64,000 nt of DNA from Hermatobates lingyangjiaoensis. Lineage: Eukaryota > Arthropoda > Insecta > Hemiptera > Hermatobatidae. Every line of letters starts with the position of its first letter. Position 1 is the stretch's first letter. The notes beneath the pieces are model-generated. The model saw nothing but the letters and a program-made list of their open reading frames with translations, ran no database searches and had not been told where the DNA came from. Location: positions 8,150,501 through 8,214,500 of the forward strand of contig JAPFBL010000006.1 in the NCBI GenBank assembly GCA_026182355.1, given 5' to 3'. The position numbers were made by a program, and so were the translations under genes. Of the stretch, positions 1-11,205 are shown one piece after another.

Positions 1-405
1 CCAAAAAGAAAGGACTGTTGTGTATACAGGATACCATGTACTGACTGTGAAATGTCTTACATTGGACAGACGAGCAAAGGTCTTCTTACAAGGATAAAAC
101 AGCACAAATACTCCATCAGAAGAGAGGACTAAAAGAGTGCCTTGTTCATTCACATAAGAGACAGTAATCATGTGATTAACTGGGATGAAGCAAATGAATT
201 AATATATGTGTCTTCAGAAAGAAGAAGAAATATCGTAGAAAGTGCACTCATAAAGAACTTTTATGAGAAATTAATGAACAATAGCCTAGGACTCTACAAA
301 CTAGATGAAGTTTTGATTAACGGGATAATTAGACAGATGAAGACTTCATCATTAAACACATTCAGGGTTGCCATAAATTCTGGAAATTTCAATCAGCCAA
401 GTTAG
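1..405 (+). pseudogene. Penelope-like element, C-terminal GIY-YIG endonuclease end (broken)
   Basis: The frame is open from base 1 to the TAG at 403-405, except for an in-frame TAA at 130-132. It reads VYRIPCTDC, then YIGQTSKGLLTRIKQH, then an HIRDSNHVINWDEA stretch and RRNIVESALIKNF. These match the GIY-YIG domain that ends PLE proteins: the IPC..C zinc-binding-like cysteines, the YIG motif, the catalytic Arg in TRIKQH and the Glu in ESALI are all present. In PLEs this nuclease nicks target DNA to prime reverse transcription. The reverse transcriptase part would lie left of the window. Because of the TAA the copy is probably dead, unless the stop is an assembly error. Family assignment is secure; the clade is not resolved. 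Confidence 0.85.
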
Positions 406-555
406 CAAGTATTTATTGTTTTTTTAGTTCACTTGCTCTCCGAAGATGTATTAACGAAAGGCCTTAGAGCATTGTTTTAAAAAATTGTTTTCATTGTGGT
501 AAATTAATCCATATATATATATATGTAAAAGTTGGGAGTAGTCCTTCTTCAATGC

Positions 556-674
556 ATGCTTTTAAAAACTGGAAAATTTATAAGAAAAATAATTTGGAAA
601 AATATAATATGAAATTGAACCAAGTGGAAACAGATATCCAGTTTTTAAAAGCATATATATATATATATATATTC
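556..674. repeat. 17-bp inverted repeat plus (TA)n, likely PLE 3' flank
   Basis: ATGCTTTTAAAAACTGG at 556-572 is repeated inverted at 638-654, with a 65-nt loop, and a TA array follows directly (653-674). A short TA run also lies at 513-524. The position just after the PLE coding end suggests 3' untranslated or junction sequence of that element, but this is inference. Confidence 0.6.
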
Positions 675-1335
675 ATATAGCTTCTTGACCACTGACTTAT
701 CAAGTTCAAAGAAGGGGTTCTTGAGGATGTTGGTGATACAGAAAATTAAACTTCTGCTTGCACGCAGACGTTTTGCCAAAAATTGTTTGGCATTTTCAAG
801 GATAAAAACTAATTTATTTATGTATTAACGAGATAAGGAGGGCAAGACAAATACATCCAGGGAATACCAACAAACAGAAAAAAGAACAAACAAAAATGCA
901 GTAAAATAAAACCACAAAAGGATCATAAAATCCTAGTGTTATTGTTCTTCTTTAAAAGCAAACATTTGTTGTTTAAACATTATTACTTATTATTAATTAT
1001 TAAGACAAAAAAAACACAATTTTCAAACAGATAAGCACAATATTGCAAAGTAATTCTGGGAAGATACCTTTAAACAAAGCACTGAAGCAAAGAAACAGAC
1101 AGTAACAAACACATTACGCAAGAGAATTACAAATCACTAAAAAATAAAAGGAAAAAAAATAAAAGAAATTAAAGGGAAAAACCACAAAAATTGTTACCTG
1201 GTTTCTGAGGAAAAACACTATTTACAGTCTATGCTTTTTTTACCTGCATTACTGCATTGTTAACATAATAGCTATATAGGTCCAGAAAACGAACATGCAT
1301 TAACTATAAGTATCATAAGATCAGTCACATTTGGC
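675..1335. other. no supported gene; A-rich
   Basis: A-rich DNA with several short A runs (about 1000-1190). No coding frame, RNA gene or repeat family is recognised. Confidence 0.5.
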
Positions 1336-1421
1336 TATCAAGGGACCATGACCTGTGGTGCCCAGTCAAATCCGTCCTCCATCATGCGACACTGGTATGT
1401 TTATATGAGAAAGGAGCAGAA

Positions 1422-1511
1422 TTACAAGTAGCATTGACCGCGAGGTCTAGGATAACCACCATGTGGCCTTCCTCCATTGAAACAACGGATGCCGGGAACA
1501 CTCATGAACAA
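1422..1511 (-). CDS. possible terminal exon, small Cys/Gly/Pro-rich C-terminus
   Basis: Read on the minus strand, a pyrimidine-rich tract (TTTTCTTTCCTTTAAG) ends in an acceptor-like AG just before 1511. The frame then reads VPGIRCFNGGRPHGG, YPRPRGQCYL and a TAA at 1422-1424. The block is GC- and CpG-richer than its surroundings, uses few AT-type codons, and has two cysteines spaced 16 residues apart. That composition resembles the end of a secreted peptide, but no family is recognised. The next candidate segment upstream on the same strand is the frame at 1581-1766. An ATG at 1503-1505 lies inside it, so a very short 27-residue reading is also possible. Chance is the main alternative. Confidence 0.25.
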   Translation of the reverse strand: MFMSVPGIRCFNGGRPHGGYPRPRGQCYL

Positions 1512-1580
1512 CTTAAAGGAAAGAAAATGAGCAATAGATATGCCAAAAGAAGCTATACTAAATTATACTGTAATTACTAC

Positions 1581-1766
1581 TTAGCTGGAAAGCAGGGCAG
1601 TCATTAACATGTAATAACCATCTCCATAATGGCCATCAAAGAACCATCTTGTCAGTTTTATGGGTAAATGCAGTGAGATATATGAATTGTAAGACTTAGA
1701 GACACGAGTTCTAAGGCAATCACCAGAGTCAATCACCCAATTCTCTTGACGTTTGGGGCAAAACAT
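1581..1766 (-). CDS. unassigned open frame, possible upstream exon
   Basis: 61 codons from an ATG at 1764-1766 to a TAA at 1581-1583; the same frame is open a few codons further upstream and includes another Cys. It contains FCPKRQENWVIDSGDC and TRWFFDGHYGDGYY, with cysteines and aromatic residues unlike simple AT-rich chance frames. It lies about 70 bp before the acceptor-like site of the 1422-1511 segment. If spliced, the donor would have to lie before the stop, and only weak GT candidates are seen. No homologous family is recognised. Confidence 0.2.
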   Translation of the reverse strand: MFCPKRQENWVIDSGDCLRTRVSKSYNSYISLHLPIKLTRWFFDGHYGDGYYMLMTALLSS

Positions 1767-1784
1767 TGTTTTTTCATCTTTACA

Positions 1785-4489
1785 AATTTAAAAGTCATTT
1801 AACAGTATTAAAGTGAGATCATAATAATAAAATAGTGTTATTTGATGACAAGAAAATTTAGTACGAAAAGAAAAAAAATCAGGTCTGTGCTGTGAATACG
1901 AGATCAGTACTATTAATATCATGAATTATCATACAAGTGAATATTAAATCGCTATTGATAGAAAATAATCAAAAATTGTATAAATATTAACATATATTCA
2001 AATTTATTAGCTGACAGCATTCCATTAAATACTGTGACTGTCATATGGTATATCGTTTGTCTGGGCGTTGATTAGCTCTTCTCTGAACACTGAGCATTGA
2101 ACATTCAGTTAAGTATCACTGAATCCCTTCTTTGGCTGTCAATGCTTGTTAGTCTTCTAGTATGGTGAAGCTGGTAATAATTCTAATCAATTTGCAATAA
2201 CCCATAATTACCCATTGTAATTATCGATAATGTAATACAATACAGTATGTTATTGCAATCTAACCTCGCTTTCTTGGTCTTTTTAGGATTATTGTCACTG
2301 CTTTCTTCAGTAGAATGAGGAAGTAGTAAAAATTAATCACTGCCGAGTTTTGTACAGTTTTACTTTAAAACTCTTTTACCTAAATATAAACTACTGGAAT
2401 AGATTACTGATTCTCATAGTAATTGTAATTACAATAAAAATAAAAGTGATTGTGTATATTGTAATGAACACTAATTTAAAAATTATTAACTGTCACCAAT
2501 TTACTAAAAAATGTTATTGAAATAGTTTTTCAAGGATATGCCAAATTAATATTAATTTTCTAAATAATATTAAAATAAAAGTCAAATTGGTTTAATCTTA
2601 CTTAGCAAGATAGGTTCCTTTGAGTTTGGTTATTCATATTACATTTCAGAGATGTTAAATAACTGTAAAACAAAAATCGGATATTAGAATGGTAATGCGG
2701 TGCATTAGGGCTTTTACTACCATCTCTGTGAACAAGAGTAGCTGGAGGAATGGTTTGCATTAATGCACAAGTTTATACGGTCTTTATTATTATAGAAGTC
2801 ATATACACTCTCATTATTAAGTTTATTTAGGAATGGTACAACTTTATTTAGTATGATATACATGTTGGGTGTGTGAGTATGAGTATCCCTTCTTTTCTAT
2901 TTGCATGGAAATGAGGACGGGTGGGTTATTGTTTGATCAATCTAATAGAAATGAAGAAATAACGTGTAGTACGATAAAATGTATACGTCTATCTAGGATA
3001 TGCTTAAATAATTTTATCATTTTTTTCCATATAAAAGTACCCATTGAATACATTTCATGATTTTTGTTTTAACTTCTTTAAGTGTAAAAAATCTTCAAGT
3101 CCCAATTTTTGTCATCTGATTTATTTTGATAAATAAAGTGCTTAGCTATTACAAGCAAATCCAATAAAAGTCATGTGGAAGCAATACTAAATGGTGCTTG
3201 GAGTTTTTAGGACTTTGTTGCATCCCCTTATGGTCCAAACATCTTAAACGTTTCATCATAACACACCGGACAAAAATTATTAAAGTCATTAAACTACACT
3301 ATGATTAGATTTTACCATAAAACTATTTGACTTATCTTTCTGTAATGAGCTAATTTCGATTTAAAATAATTATGATCCATTAAATTATACATCATACAGT
3401 GAGACTAAAATATTGTTCCTAATCTTTTAAAATTAATCTTAAGGTAAAATGTTTACCTATTCATGGAAAACTATATTTGTTTAACAAAAAATTATGATAT
3501 TTTCATCAAAATTGCAGTTTTATTTGAATCATAATTGTTGGTAGTTAGTATTTTAAAAGATTGGAAATTACAGTAAAATTTACTATTAGTCAATTTTGAC
3601 CAACAACTATACAAGACATATAAGTCTAACCAAGACACCTCTCCAGCTTTCACCATAAAATGATTAGATTTTATACTTTTTAAAATAGGCAGCTCTTTAG
3701 ATTGTTCTTAGTAGAGGAAAAATTAAGAAGTGTTTAACTTCACACAATATGCAATAAAATTACTTTTCTAATATGCATTATTACCTGAAAAAGTATACAT
3801 ACTAATTATAATCTACATTTCTTATAATGTCAATTTAATAAATTAACCAGTATAAATTTCATTGTATCCAAAAAATGTTTGGATACAAAAAACCCACCTA
3901 CACTTACAAAGACAGGAAATATAAAAGAATCTTTAAAAGTAGGTTCAAGAAATTTTAATGACAAAGCGTGCATAAGAGGTACATATCTATGTGATGTATT
4001 TTGTCGTTCACAAGGATAAGTTTTAAAATTACCTAGCAATCCCTAGTAAAATTGATGATTTATGTTACATTTTCTTATAACGTCATATTACGTCGAACAT
4101 TTTTTTACGTTATATAATCTGGCTATTTAATTGAACGTCACAAAACCGATTGGTTGGAAAACAGATTATTGGGAAACTTCATTTTGGTTGTTCTATAGTG
4201 GAAAAGCTGGTTCGTGCGAAAATCTAGTAAACAGTTGTGTTTAAATTCGCAAAGGTTTGTCTCTAGCTGTCAGTCCAATCATTACAGGGAAATAATGACT
4301 ATTAAGTTGCGGTCGAGGGTGGAAGCTGCTGCAGGAAATTATCCCTCCCTACCTCGCTGATAATTTCCGCTCTTTCACTCCCCTGTTAGTCATATACTTA
4401 ATTCAATGCTACTAATTACTGCTCAAATATATATATAGCTCCAGATATGGATATAGCTCTTATTTTAATTTCTATAATCAAATTTTTGA
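1785..4489. other. no supported gene
   Basis: AT-rich DNA without recognisable coding or repeat content. A GC-richer patch at 4260-4400 holds a 10-bp inverted repeat (GGAAATTATC at 4334-4343 with GATAATTTCC at 4359-4368), of unknown meaning. Confidence 0.5.
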
Positions 4490-4699
4490 TGGTATAACTT
4501 TAAAATAAAGGTCTTATGTTTTATCTCACTCTATTACTTTCGGGAAGAGAAAGCAGAATCATTAGAGAAAATTGAGTCTACAGTTAGTGTATACTTACGT
4601 GCGGCTAAACGCGCGTATCAGCAAGCAATAAGTGCATATTATTCTTGGAGGGTTACTGGGGCAGACGCTGAGAGAATCACCGCACCATTGCATAATTAA
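4490..4699 (+). other. unassigned coding-like open frame (69 codons, no ATG)
   Basis: Open frame after a TGA, ending TAA at 4697-4699. Its last 40 codons read YLRAAKRAYQQAISAYYSW and VTGADAERITAPLHN, rich in Ala, Arg and Gln, in DNA with several CpGs (ACGTGCGG, AACGCGCG). In an AT-rich, CpG-poor region this composition looks like real or decayed coding sequence. There is no start codon, so it would be a last exon or a retroelement remnant. No family is recognised. Confidence 0.2.
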
Positions 4700-6601
4700 T
4701 CTGAGATAAATGATCCAACGCTATGTTCACCAAAACCATTGCCGCTTGCCTGCATTACCTAACTCTCTCCTTTACTCTTCTTGAAGCACACCATTCTTTC
4801 TATATCATACGAATTACTTCTGAACTTGATTTAACTCAAAATTTTATTTGTATTTTAATTTCTTGTTTAGCTAGGTTTACCAGATTCTTTTATAATGAAA
4901 TTAAAAAAAAAGAGTGGATATATAAGAGCATTTAAATAAAATAGGAAAATGACATTCAATTTTTCCATTTGCAAATTTGCTTACAAGTTTATATTGTTTT
5001 GAATACCTTGCTGCCACGTTTCTACCTTCATTATAACTTAGTCATATTTAGGCACAGGATATACAATGTAAAAGAATTTTCAGAAATAGACTCAAGAAAT
5101 TTTAATGATAAAGCATGTATTTTATTTCATAACAAGTACATATCTATGTAATGTATTCTGTCATTCACAACGATAAGTTTTAACATTACCTAATAATTTA
5201 GTACATGGCAGTAGTATTAAGCACCAGTTTCTAGGAAGTTTTGAAATGAATATATATACTTACTAAGATAAGAAAATTCAATTAATTTCCATGTGATTAT
5301 ATAAAACTAGTGCTATTTATATAGCTATTTCGTTAATTAAAATATGACATTAGAAATAAGTTTTGGAAAGTTCATTAAATATCTATTAATTTTTAATTTG
5401 AGAACAATATTAAAATTCCTATAAATTAAAAAAACATTGTTCAAGAATATTTTTTTAATTTAATTTTTAATGTAATATTGCTCATCTACTATTGTAAGCT
5501 CATGAAATATTCCTATGACAATATTTAATAATAAATTACACGAAAAGTGGCATGCAAATAATAGCAGCATTATGACATTGCATTGTCATAAAAAATGAAA
5601 TACTGTCTTTCCCAAGCTTCAATATTACAAAAAATAACGGAGTTCTTAAGCAGATAAATATATACAAGAATATATTCTTGATATTAAACATGTTGAAAAG
5701 TACGACGTGTAGACTGATTAAAACATTCTCATACGTCAATCCTTCACACTAGAGAATATAACAAAATTTATGGTTGTTTGGCGTTTCCTTATATATTTAA
5801 GTACTGTATTGTTCTTATATATCATATCAAATCAATAAAGCATCTTTACTTCAAGTTATTCTATTAAATACTAAGACATGCATTCTGACTGAATTCTGAA
5901 AAGAATGGTCTAAATCCATGAAAACAAACCCAACAAGTTCAAAAAAATAGTCTGTTAGTTCACGTTGTGTTTTCAGTTTTTATAGCTTCATTGAAGGTAA
6001 TCAAATTTAATTTATTCTTTTTTTTTATATTACCAAATATAGGTTCCATTTATTGCTAAAAGTTTATTGCTCTTAAGTTAGCCATTCATGTAAAAGAAAA
6101 CAAATTCTGAAATTACAATATGAGCTAAAACACCCATTTTTTGTTTATGTAATATTTGATATATATAATCATTCCTTCAAAATATGCTATTTTGATCGTA
6201 TAATTTCATTACAATCCATCAAACAGTGTAACCTCTATTGCTCCCACATATTTTTAGAATCAAATTTACGTAAAAAATGTTACATTTTATAGCAAAAACT
6301 GACCTTTCCGGTAATTGAAAATGTTAAAGTATTTCAGTTAATGCTATTATTAGTTCAAATAATAACTGGTAAGTTGCAACACCCAAAAATTAGTGGCTTA
6401 AGACAGAAAAATGTTTATCGAAAATAAATTCTGCCCAAAAGTGACTTTTTCATCTTATAATATTACCCCCAAAACAATGGGATGGATCTACATTATATGT
6501 CACATTTTGGTGAAAATATAATTTGATTTATCAAACGATGTCGACTGCAGTGTGCCTACAATATTTCGGATACACACCCACCCATCACATATTCACACTC
6601 A

Positions 6602-6605
<4 letters not shown>
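4700..6605. other. no supported gene
   Basis: AT-rich DNA. The open frames at 4723-4935 and 4969-5151 have low-complexity, AT-driven composition and are not supported as genes. Confidence 0.5.

Positions 6606-6690
<85 letters not shown>
6606..6690. repeat. compound microsatellite (TC)n-(AC)n
   Basis: About 33 TC units run straight into nine AC units. The AC part is followed by a copy of the dispersed repeat described at 8397-8520. Confidence 0.95.
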
Positions 6691-6691
<1 letters not shown>

Positions 6692-6785
6692 TCGAAGAAA
6701 CTTCATTAAAAGACTTCAGGATCTTGAGTAACGTAAATGTAAATCGGTGAAAATCTCTAGATTGAATGAATGTTTACTTTATTGA
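6691..6785 (+). repeat. dispersed (CA)n-linked repeat, diverged copy
   Basis: After the AC run the sequence ATCGAAGAAACTTCATTAAA, then AGACTTCAGGATCTTGAG, then GTAAATGTAAATC parallels the copies at 8397-8520 and 60217-60345. The conserved T-run tail is degraded here. Confidence 0.35.
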
Positions 6786-7620
6786 AATCCCAATACTGTA
6801 CTTATTGTAAAGTAAAAATAAATAGCTTTGGATTGCGACAGAATGCAATAAAGAAATAAAAAATGAGAACTCAATTTGGGCTGATATCTACTTTCCGAAC
6901 TGGACGGGCTTGTTTACATTGACTTAAAAATTATTTCTCAGAATAGAGTCAAACAGAATTATTTATTTAAAATTTATATAAGTAGTTTAAATAAAAGATT
7001 TTTTTAATGATATGTAATGTAATGATATATATGTAAGAACAGTGAAATCTTTAACACTGTATAAATACGACAAACCATCTTATATTTTATTATACTCTCC
7101 AGTGTTAAGGATAATGTCTAAAGAGAAAGTTGCAATAATGCAACATGTTGTAGCTGCAAAAATATGTAATTATCAGACATTTTCCAAGTGTGTTTATAAA
7201 ACATATTATTTTTAGGTAACAGTAATGCAAGGAATGTACTTGTTCTTTTTTTATGAAAATATAGCTAATATTTGTAAATGATGTCTCTGGTGATTCATTA
7301 AGCTGAAAATTTTAAATTAGAGATTGACATGCTTTATTTTTTCATATACTTAGAGTTTTAGATGAGAAATATTATATTAAAAGGACAAAAATTCTATATG
7401 TATATAAATAGTTTTATGAGAAGTTACAGGTAAATATGTATCTTCATAAAGGACAAGATACCTATCACAAGAACAAAATGAAACGTGATTCAAGTCCAAG
7501 AATTTTGGAAAAAAAAATCTATTAAAACAAATCAATATGAAAGAGCTTGTATGAATGATAACATTTTAAAAAAATTAATAGAAAGAAACATTAATAGTTT
7601 GGCATTATGTTTCATAGATG
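6786..7620. other. no supported gene
   Basis: AT-rich DNA with no recognisable feature. Confidence 0.5.
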
Positions 7621-7621
7621 A

Positions 7622-8108
7622 AGGCTCCTCATAAAATATTTTACTGGGGGTTCAGAAGTACTCAGAAATGATCGTGGATTGGATAGTTCTTGCTCTCAAT
7701 GTATCTTATCAGACCCGTACGCCCATTTCAATTTGATTAAAATTCTCCAAACACATCCTTACTTAGGCGTTCTTTTATGCTATAATTTCATTCTGATCAG
7801 TTCAATTGTATGCCATGTATTTCCTCACAACGTAACTTTTCTTCGCATCTAGTCAATATAGACTTAAGTGTCTAATAAAATTAATACAAGTACCTATCAG
7901 GACACACATTCTTTCAGAGTATCACCAGATGATCGATGTTCTTGTAACAGTATCAACAACACAGATCTGGTCCCATAACAATTTGAACTGCAGTATATAT
8001 GCGAAAGATAGATCCAGATTAGTAAGAGAGTTTCAAGGCACAAGAGGACTTCAATTCGCTGCCAATCAGCTCAGAGCTGTGCAAAATCTTCGACTGTTTT
8101 ATAAATAA
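7622..8108 (+). other. two adjacent open frames, unassigned
   Basis: Frame one is open for 76 codons (7622-7849). A second frame is open for about 90 codons (7836-8105, TAA at 8106-8108), with an ATG at 7929 giving 59 residues that include KDRSRLVREFQGTRG and LQFAANQLRAVQNLR. The second frame's end has a coding-like composition and the DNA is somewhat GC-richer than its flanks. Runs of this length are expected a few times by chance in 64 kb, so support is weak. Confidence 0.12.
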
Positions 8109-8396
8109 AATTGATTAGATTTACATTGACAAAAATATTTTTGGTCATGATTAATCCATGTAGTTTAAACCATGCTATTGTCCTCACAATACAAATAAGA
8201 AAATAAATTATTAATTATTTTTATAATTTTCAATATTAGTGTTACAATATGTTATTTACTCAAGTATTATGTGTAATAAAATACTGTACTTAACTGATTA
8301 TGAGTTCACTTAATTTAATTATTGTAATTCTTATTCTTTCATTTTTATAAGTGCATGCAATATTTTTATGGTGCATAAAGAAAAATGATATTAAAA

Positions 8397-8520
8397 AAAC
8401 ACCCACACAAACACATAAACATCATTGAAACAATGCCAAAAGAAGTCTTTAGGTGCCTTATAACATGTAAATTTGTCAATACTTTGAGATGGATTTTTTC
8501 ATGATCACTATACTTAGTAA
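8397..8520 (+). repeat. dispersed (CA)n-linked repeat with conserved T-run tail
   Basis: An ACAC-rich head is followed by an AAGAAGTCTTTAGG-type middle and a tail TTTTTTCATGATCACTATAC ending in a small CTTAGTAAAG dyad. Related copies lie at 6691 (+), 39425-39545 (-), 45746-45812 (+) and 60217-60345 (+). The copies differ substantially in the middle but keep the tail order, so this looks like an old short interspersed family rather than chance. No RNA polymerase III boxes are seen. Confidence 0.5.
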
Positions 8521-8847
8521 AGTAAAAAGTAGATAAATGAAGGTTAGAACAACCGAATGCAATATAATTTAAAAAGTTCACTCCAACTAAACTTGCATTT
8601 GTAACAAAATACTATTCTTCAAAAACAGATTTTAAAAATATATTTAGAATATCTATCCGTAATCTGTCTAATTATTACTTAACAAAGTAATTAAGTAAGG
8701 ATTAATGAGTAATCATTAAATATTACTCATACAAGCTGCAGTTAACATCGTACAAAAAATGCACACTTTATTTCATATTATTGTATTGTATTGCAACAAG
8801 CACACTTGTTGAGTATGACTCAGGCCTTCAACTATAATATAGTTATT

Positions 8848-8877
8848 ATATCATAACTATAATGATAGTTATGATAT
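8848..8877. repeat. perfect 13-bp hairpin, 4-nt loop
   Basis: ATATCATAACTAT at 8848-8860 pairs with ATAGTTATGATAT at 8865-8877 around the loop AATG. Function unknown. Confidence 0.8.
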
Positions 8878-9463
8878 GTGAGATTGATCAATGATTTCAA
8901 GTTTTTTATAACTGATAAAATGACGATTGATATATTGAAACAAATTATATATTACAGATTATATTTAAGTTTCAAATCACTTCACAGGATAGCCCTATTA
9001 TGATAAAGTCAATACTGGATTGATTATCAACGAGTTTAGTACTATATTTATAGTAATGTTGAATGTAAATCACTCCAGATTTTTTGAGCACAGTAAATAA
9101 ACTATGTATAATTCATTAATAAATATTGACGTTTTTAGCATAAACATTTTTGTTATACATTATTATTTTTAGAAGTTATTTAAATTTTAACTCTTAGTGA
9201 TAATGTCTTGTCGCAGTTACAAACAATGAATAGGTAACAAAACAGTAAGCAATAACGATATCTTTAAATTTAGATCAAATAACAAGTTTAGAAATTAATT
9301 TGATTTATGTAATAAAACTTAACTTCTTAAAAACAAATATTTTAATATTTTTATTGGGTAACTTTTTCTTCATCAACAAGTAAACTAAAGGATAATTTTA
9401 CTGTGAGAAAAAGAAACATGGCATATTTATATTTTGTGGGAATCTAAAATAATCAATTTTCAG
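8878..9463. other. no supported gene
   Basis: AT-rich DNA with no recognisable feature. Confidence 0.5.
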
Positions 9464-9776
9464 GACCGTGAAGTGACCAAATGTTTGAAGTGAGCGATAA
9501 AGCTGGTGATACGGAGGCAAATAGCTGCGGTCTCTGAAATGAAGGCGGCAGGATCGTCACTTTCCCCGCTAGGTCAGGGCCGCCTTACTACAGACCATTT
9601 CCCACGCGGTCCACTGCACCGTAGACACCGCCGGGTTCAACAACCGCCCTCTCGCAACGCCACTTTACGGCACACCACCCCTTGGCTGCCATGCAGCCAT
9701 GACACAGATTACTCTCTCTCTCAATCTAATAGCTCTATTGCTCTCCTCTTCCACTATCTCACCCTTTCTTTACAGT
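9464..9776. other. CpG-bearing GC-rich block; exon or promoter candidate
   Basis: The stretch between about 9470 and 9690 is clearly richer in GC and CpG than its flanks (ACGGAGGC, CCACGCGGTCC, CACCGCCGGG). A plus-strand frame from 9506 to 9805 is open for 99 codons, but its C-terminal third is TC-repeat and AT sequence. On the minus strand a shorter frame (DDPAAFISETAAICLR) ends in TGA near 9466. Splice-like signals occur: TTTTCAG before 9464 on plus, CTTTCTTTACAG at 9764-9775 on plus, and CCTTCATTTCAG on minus near 9530. The strand and exact role cannot be decided from sequence alone. It may be a 5' untranslated exon or a promoter region. Confidence 0.3.
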
Positions 9777-10710
9777 TGGCCTTTTATCATGATAAAAAAA
9801 GATAAGAATATTTTTAGCTAAATGATATTGTCCTTCTTGAAACTTGTCTGTCATAAGCTGTGACAAGTGTATCATTTCGTTTATGTCACATGACAAGATG
9901 ATACAAGAAGAAGAGGTGGAGATACTGGAACACGTAGACATTTTCAATGTTCCGGTAAAAGCAAAAAGCTATGATGCTTTCAGTTCATAATTCATAAAAA
10001 TATTCCAAACAGGTTATCTGAAACAATTACTACACTTTTACTACTGAGTATATTATGACTATGATTAATAAATTATTCATTAAAGAATATAAATTGAACT
10101 AATAAATATTTAACTAGATAATTATATGTCAAGCCCAATTTAAAAAGTAAAATATTTAGCAGAAGCAGATCATGGTTAAATAAGCACCACTGTTTTTATG
10201 TTTACCACATTTATTCAAGGAATAAGATTTAAACATCATTTGTAATGAATTTTAACTGTGAAATATTATTCATAGCAAAAGAAAATTAACTTTTAATTAT
10301 ATCACACAGTCTTGAAGAGTTAAAAAGTTTTAATAACAGGTAAAAATGGTTTGTAAAGTCCATAAAAACTATTTTGTATAATAAAAAAAAAATTAAAACA
10401 TACTAAAAGGTCTGGAGCGTGACCTATAATCAACATTACTACAGGAGAACGTAATATAAAACTCGTTAATAATCAATTTAGCTTTAATCTTCCTATGATA
10501 CTGATGTAATATCATGCATCTCAGTAAAATATTGTTAATCTTAGAGAAACAGTTTAACTATTCCTTTTGTCTAATGAAAAAAATTGTTCAATTTATCAAA
10601 TATGACAAACTTGATATCATTAATTAACAAGTAAATATTATTATTATTATTAAATCAGGCTTTTCACCCCACATATCTGCATTACTGTGTATCCTTTATT
10701 CATTACTAAA
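9777..10710. other. no supported gene
   Basis: AT-rich DNA; a short (ATT)n run near 10636-10651. Nothing else is recognised. Confidence 0.5.
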
Positions 10711-11205
10711 ATAAACTAAATATTTTCAGCTCTTTAGTCAATTCCATAACTGTATTTGGAGATGTATCCCCCAAATATATTGCTTTTAGGTCTGATTTAT
10801 AAAAATCAATATTCTATTAGAAGAGATTGAATTTCGGTATTACACACAATGTGCTAAACATTTGTGGTTCATCCAGACAGAGACTGAATTTTTCACATAT
10901 TTAGATATTCTACTTATTTTTGTATACTTTTCTTTGAAAATTTGTTTTTTTTTTATTTTTAAACTTAAATTTGGTTGGATTGATCTTATTAGACTGAATT
11001 AGATTTAGTTTTCCAAGCTTACTTTTATCTTTTCCTGCTTCCTTCTTATTGATATCCATATTACTTATGTCTTTGATGAAGCTAGTTGTAAATCAGGTAC
11101 TACATAGAAGGTTTGCTTGGATTCAACTTGTTTCATGTGGTCGACTACCAGATTGTCCTCAATCTCCATGTGTCCAGGTGCTCACATAAGAGCTAACATC
11201 TTTTA
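10711..11205 (-). pseudogene. LINE relic: RNase H and C-terminal tail
   Basis: Read on the minus strand, APGHMEIEDNLVVDH matches the end of the LINE RNase H domain, where the usual form is W-(V/A)-P-G-H-x-x-I-x-(G/D)-N-x-x-x-D. The Trp codon before it is now TGA. Further on, FSLCLDEPQMFSTL then PKFNLF, NIDFYKSDLKAIYLGDTS and MELTKELKIFSL match the Cys-containing tail typical of RNase H-bearing LINEs (a C-x-x-EPQT-x-x-H-x-L-x-x-CP-like motif, partly eroded). Several in-frame stops and frameshifts show an old dead copy. The 5' part with endonuclease and RT is not present in order. Confidence 0.75.

Noticed and set aside
6523..6750. 75-codon open frame
   Set aside because: Produced by the (TC)n and (AC)n arrays (Leu-Ser and Thr-His repeats).
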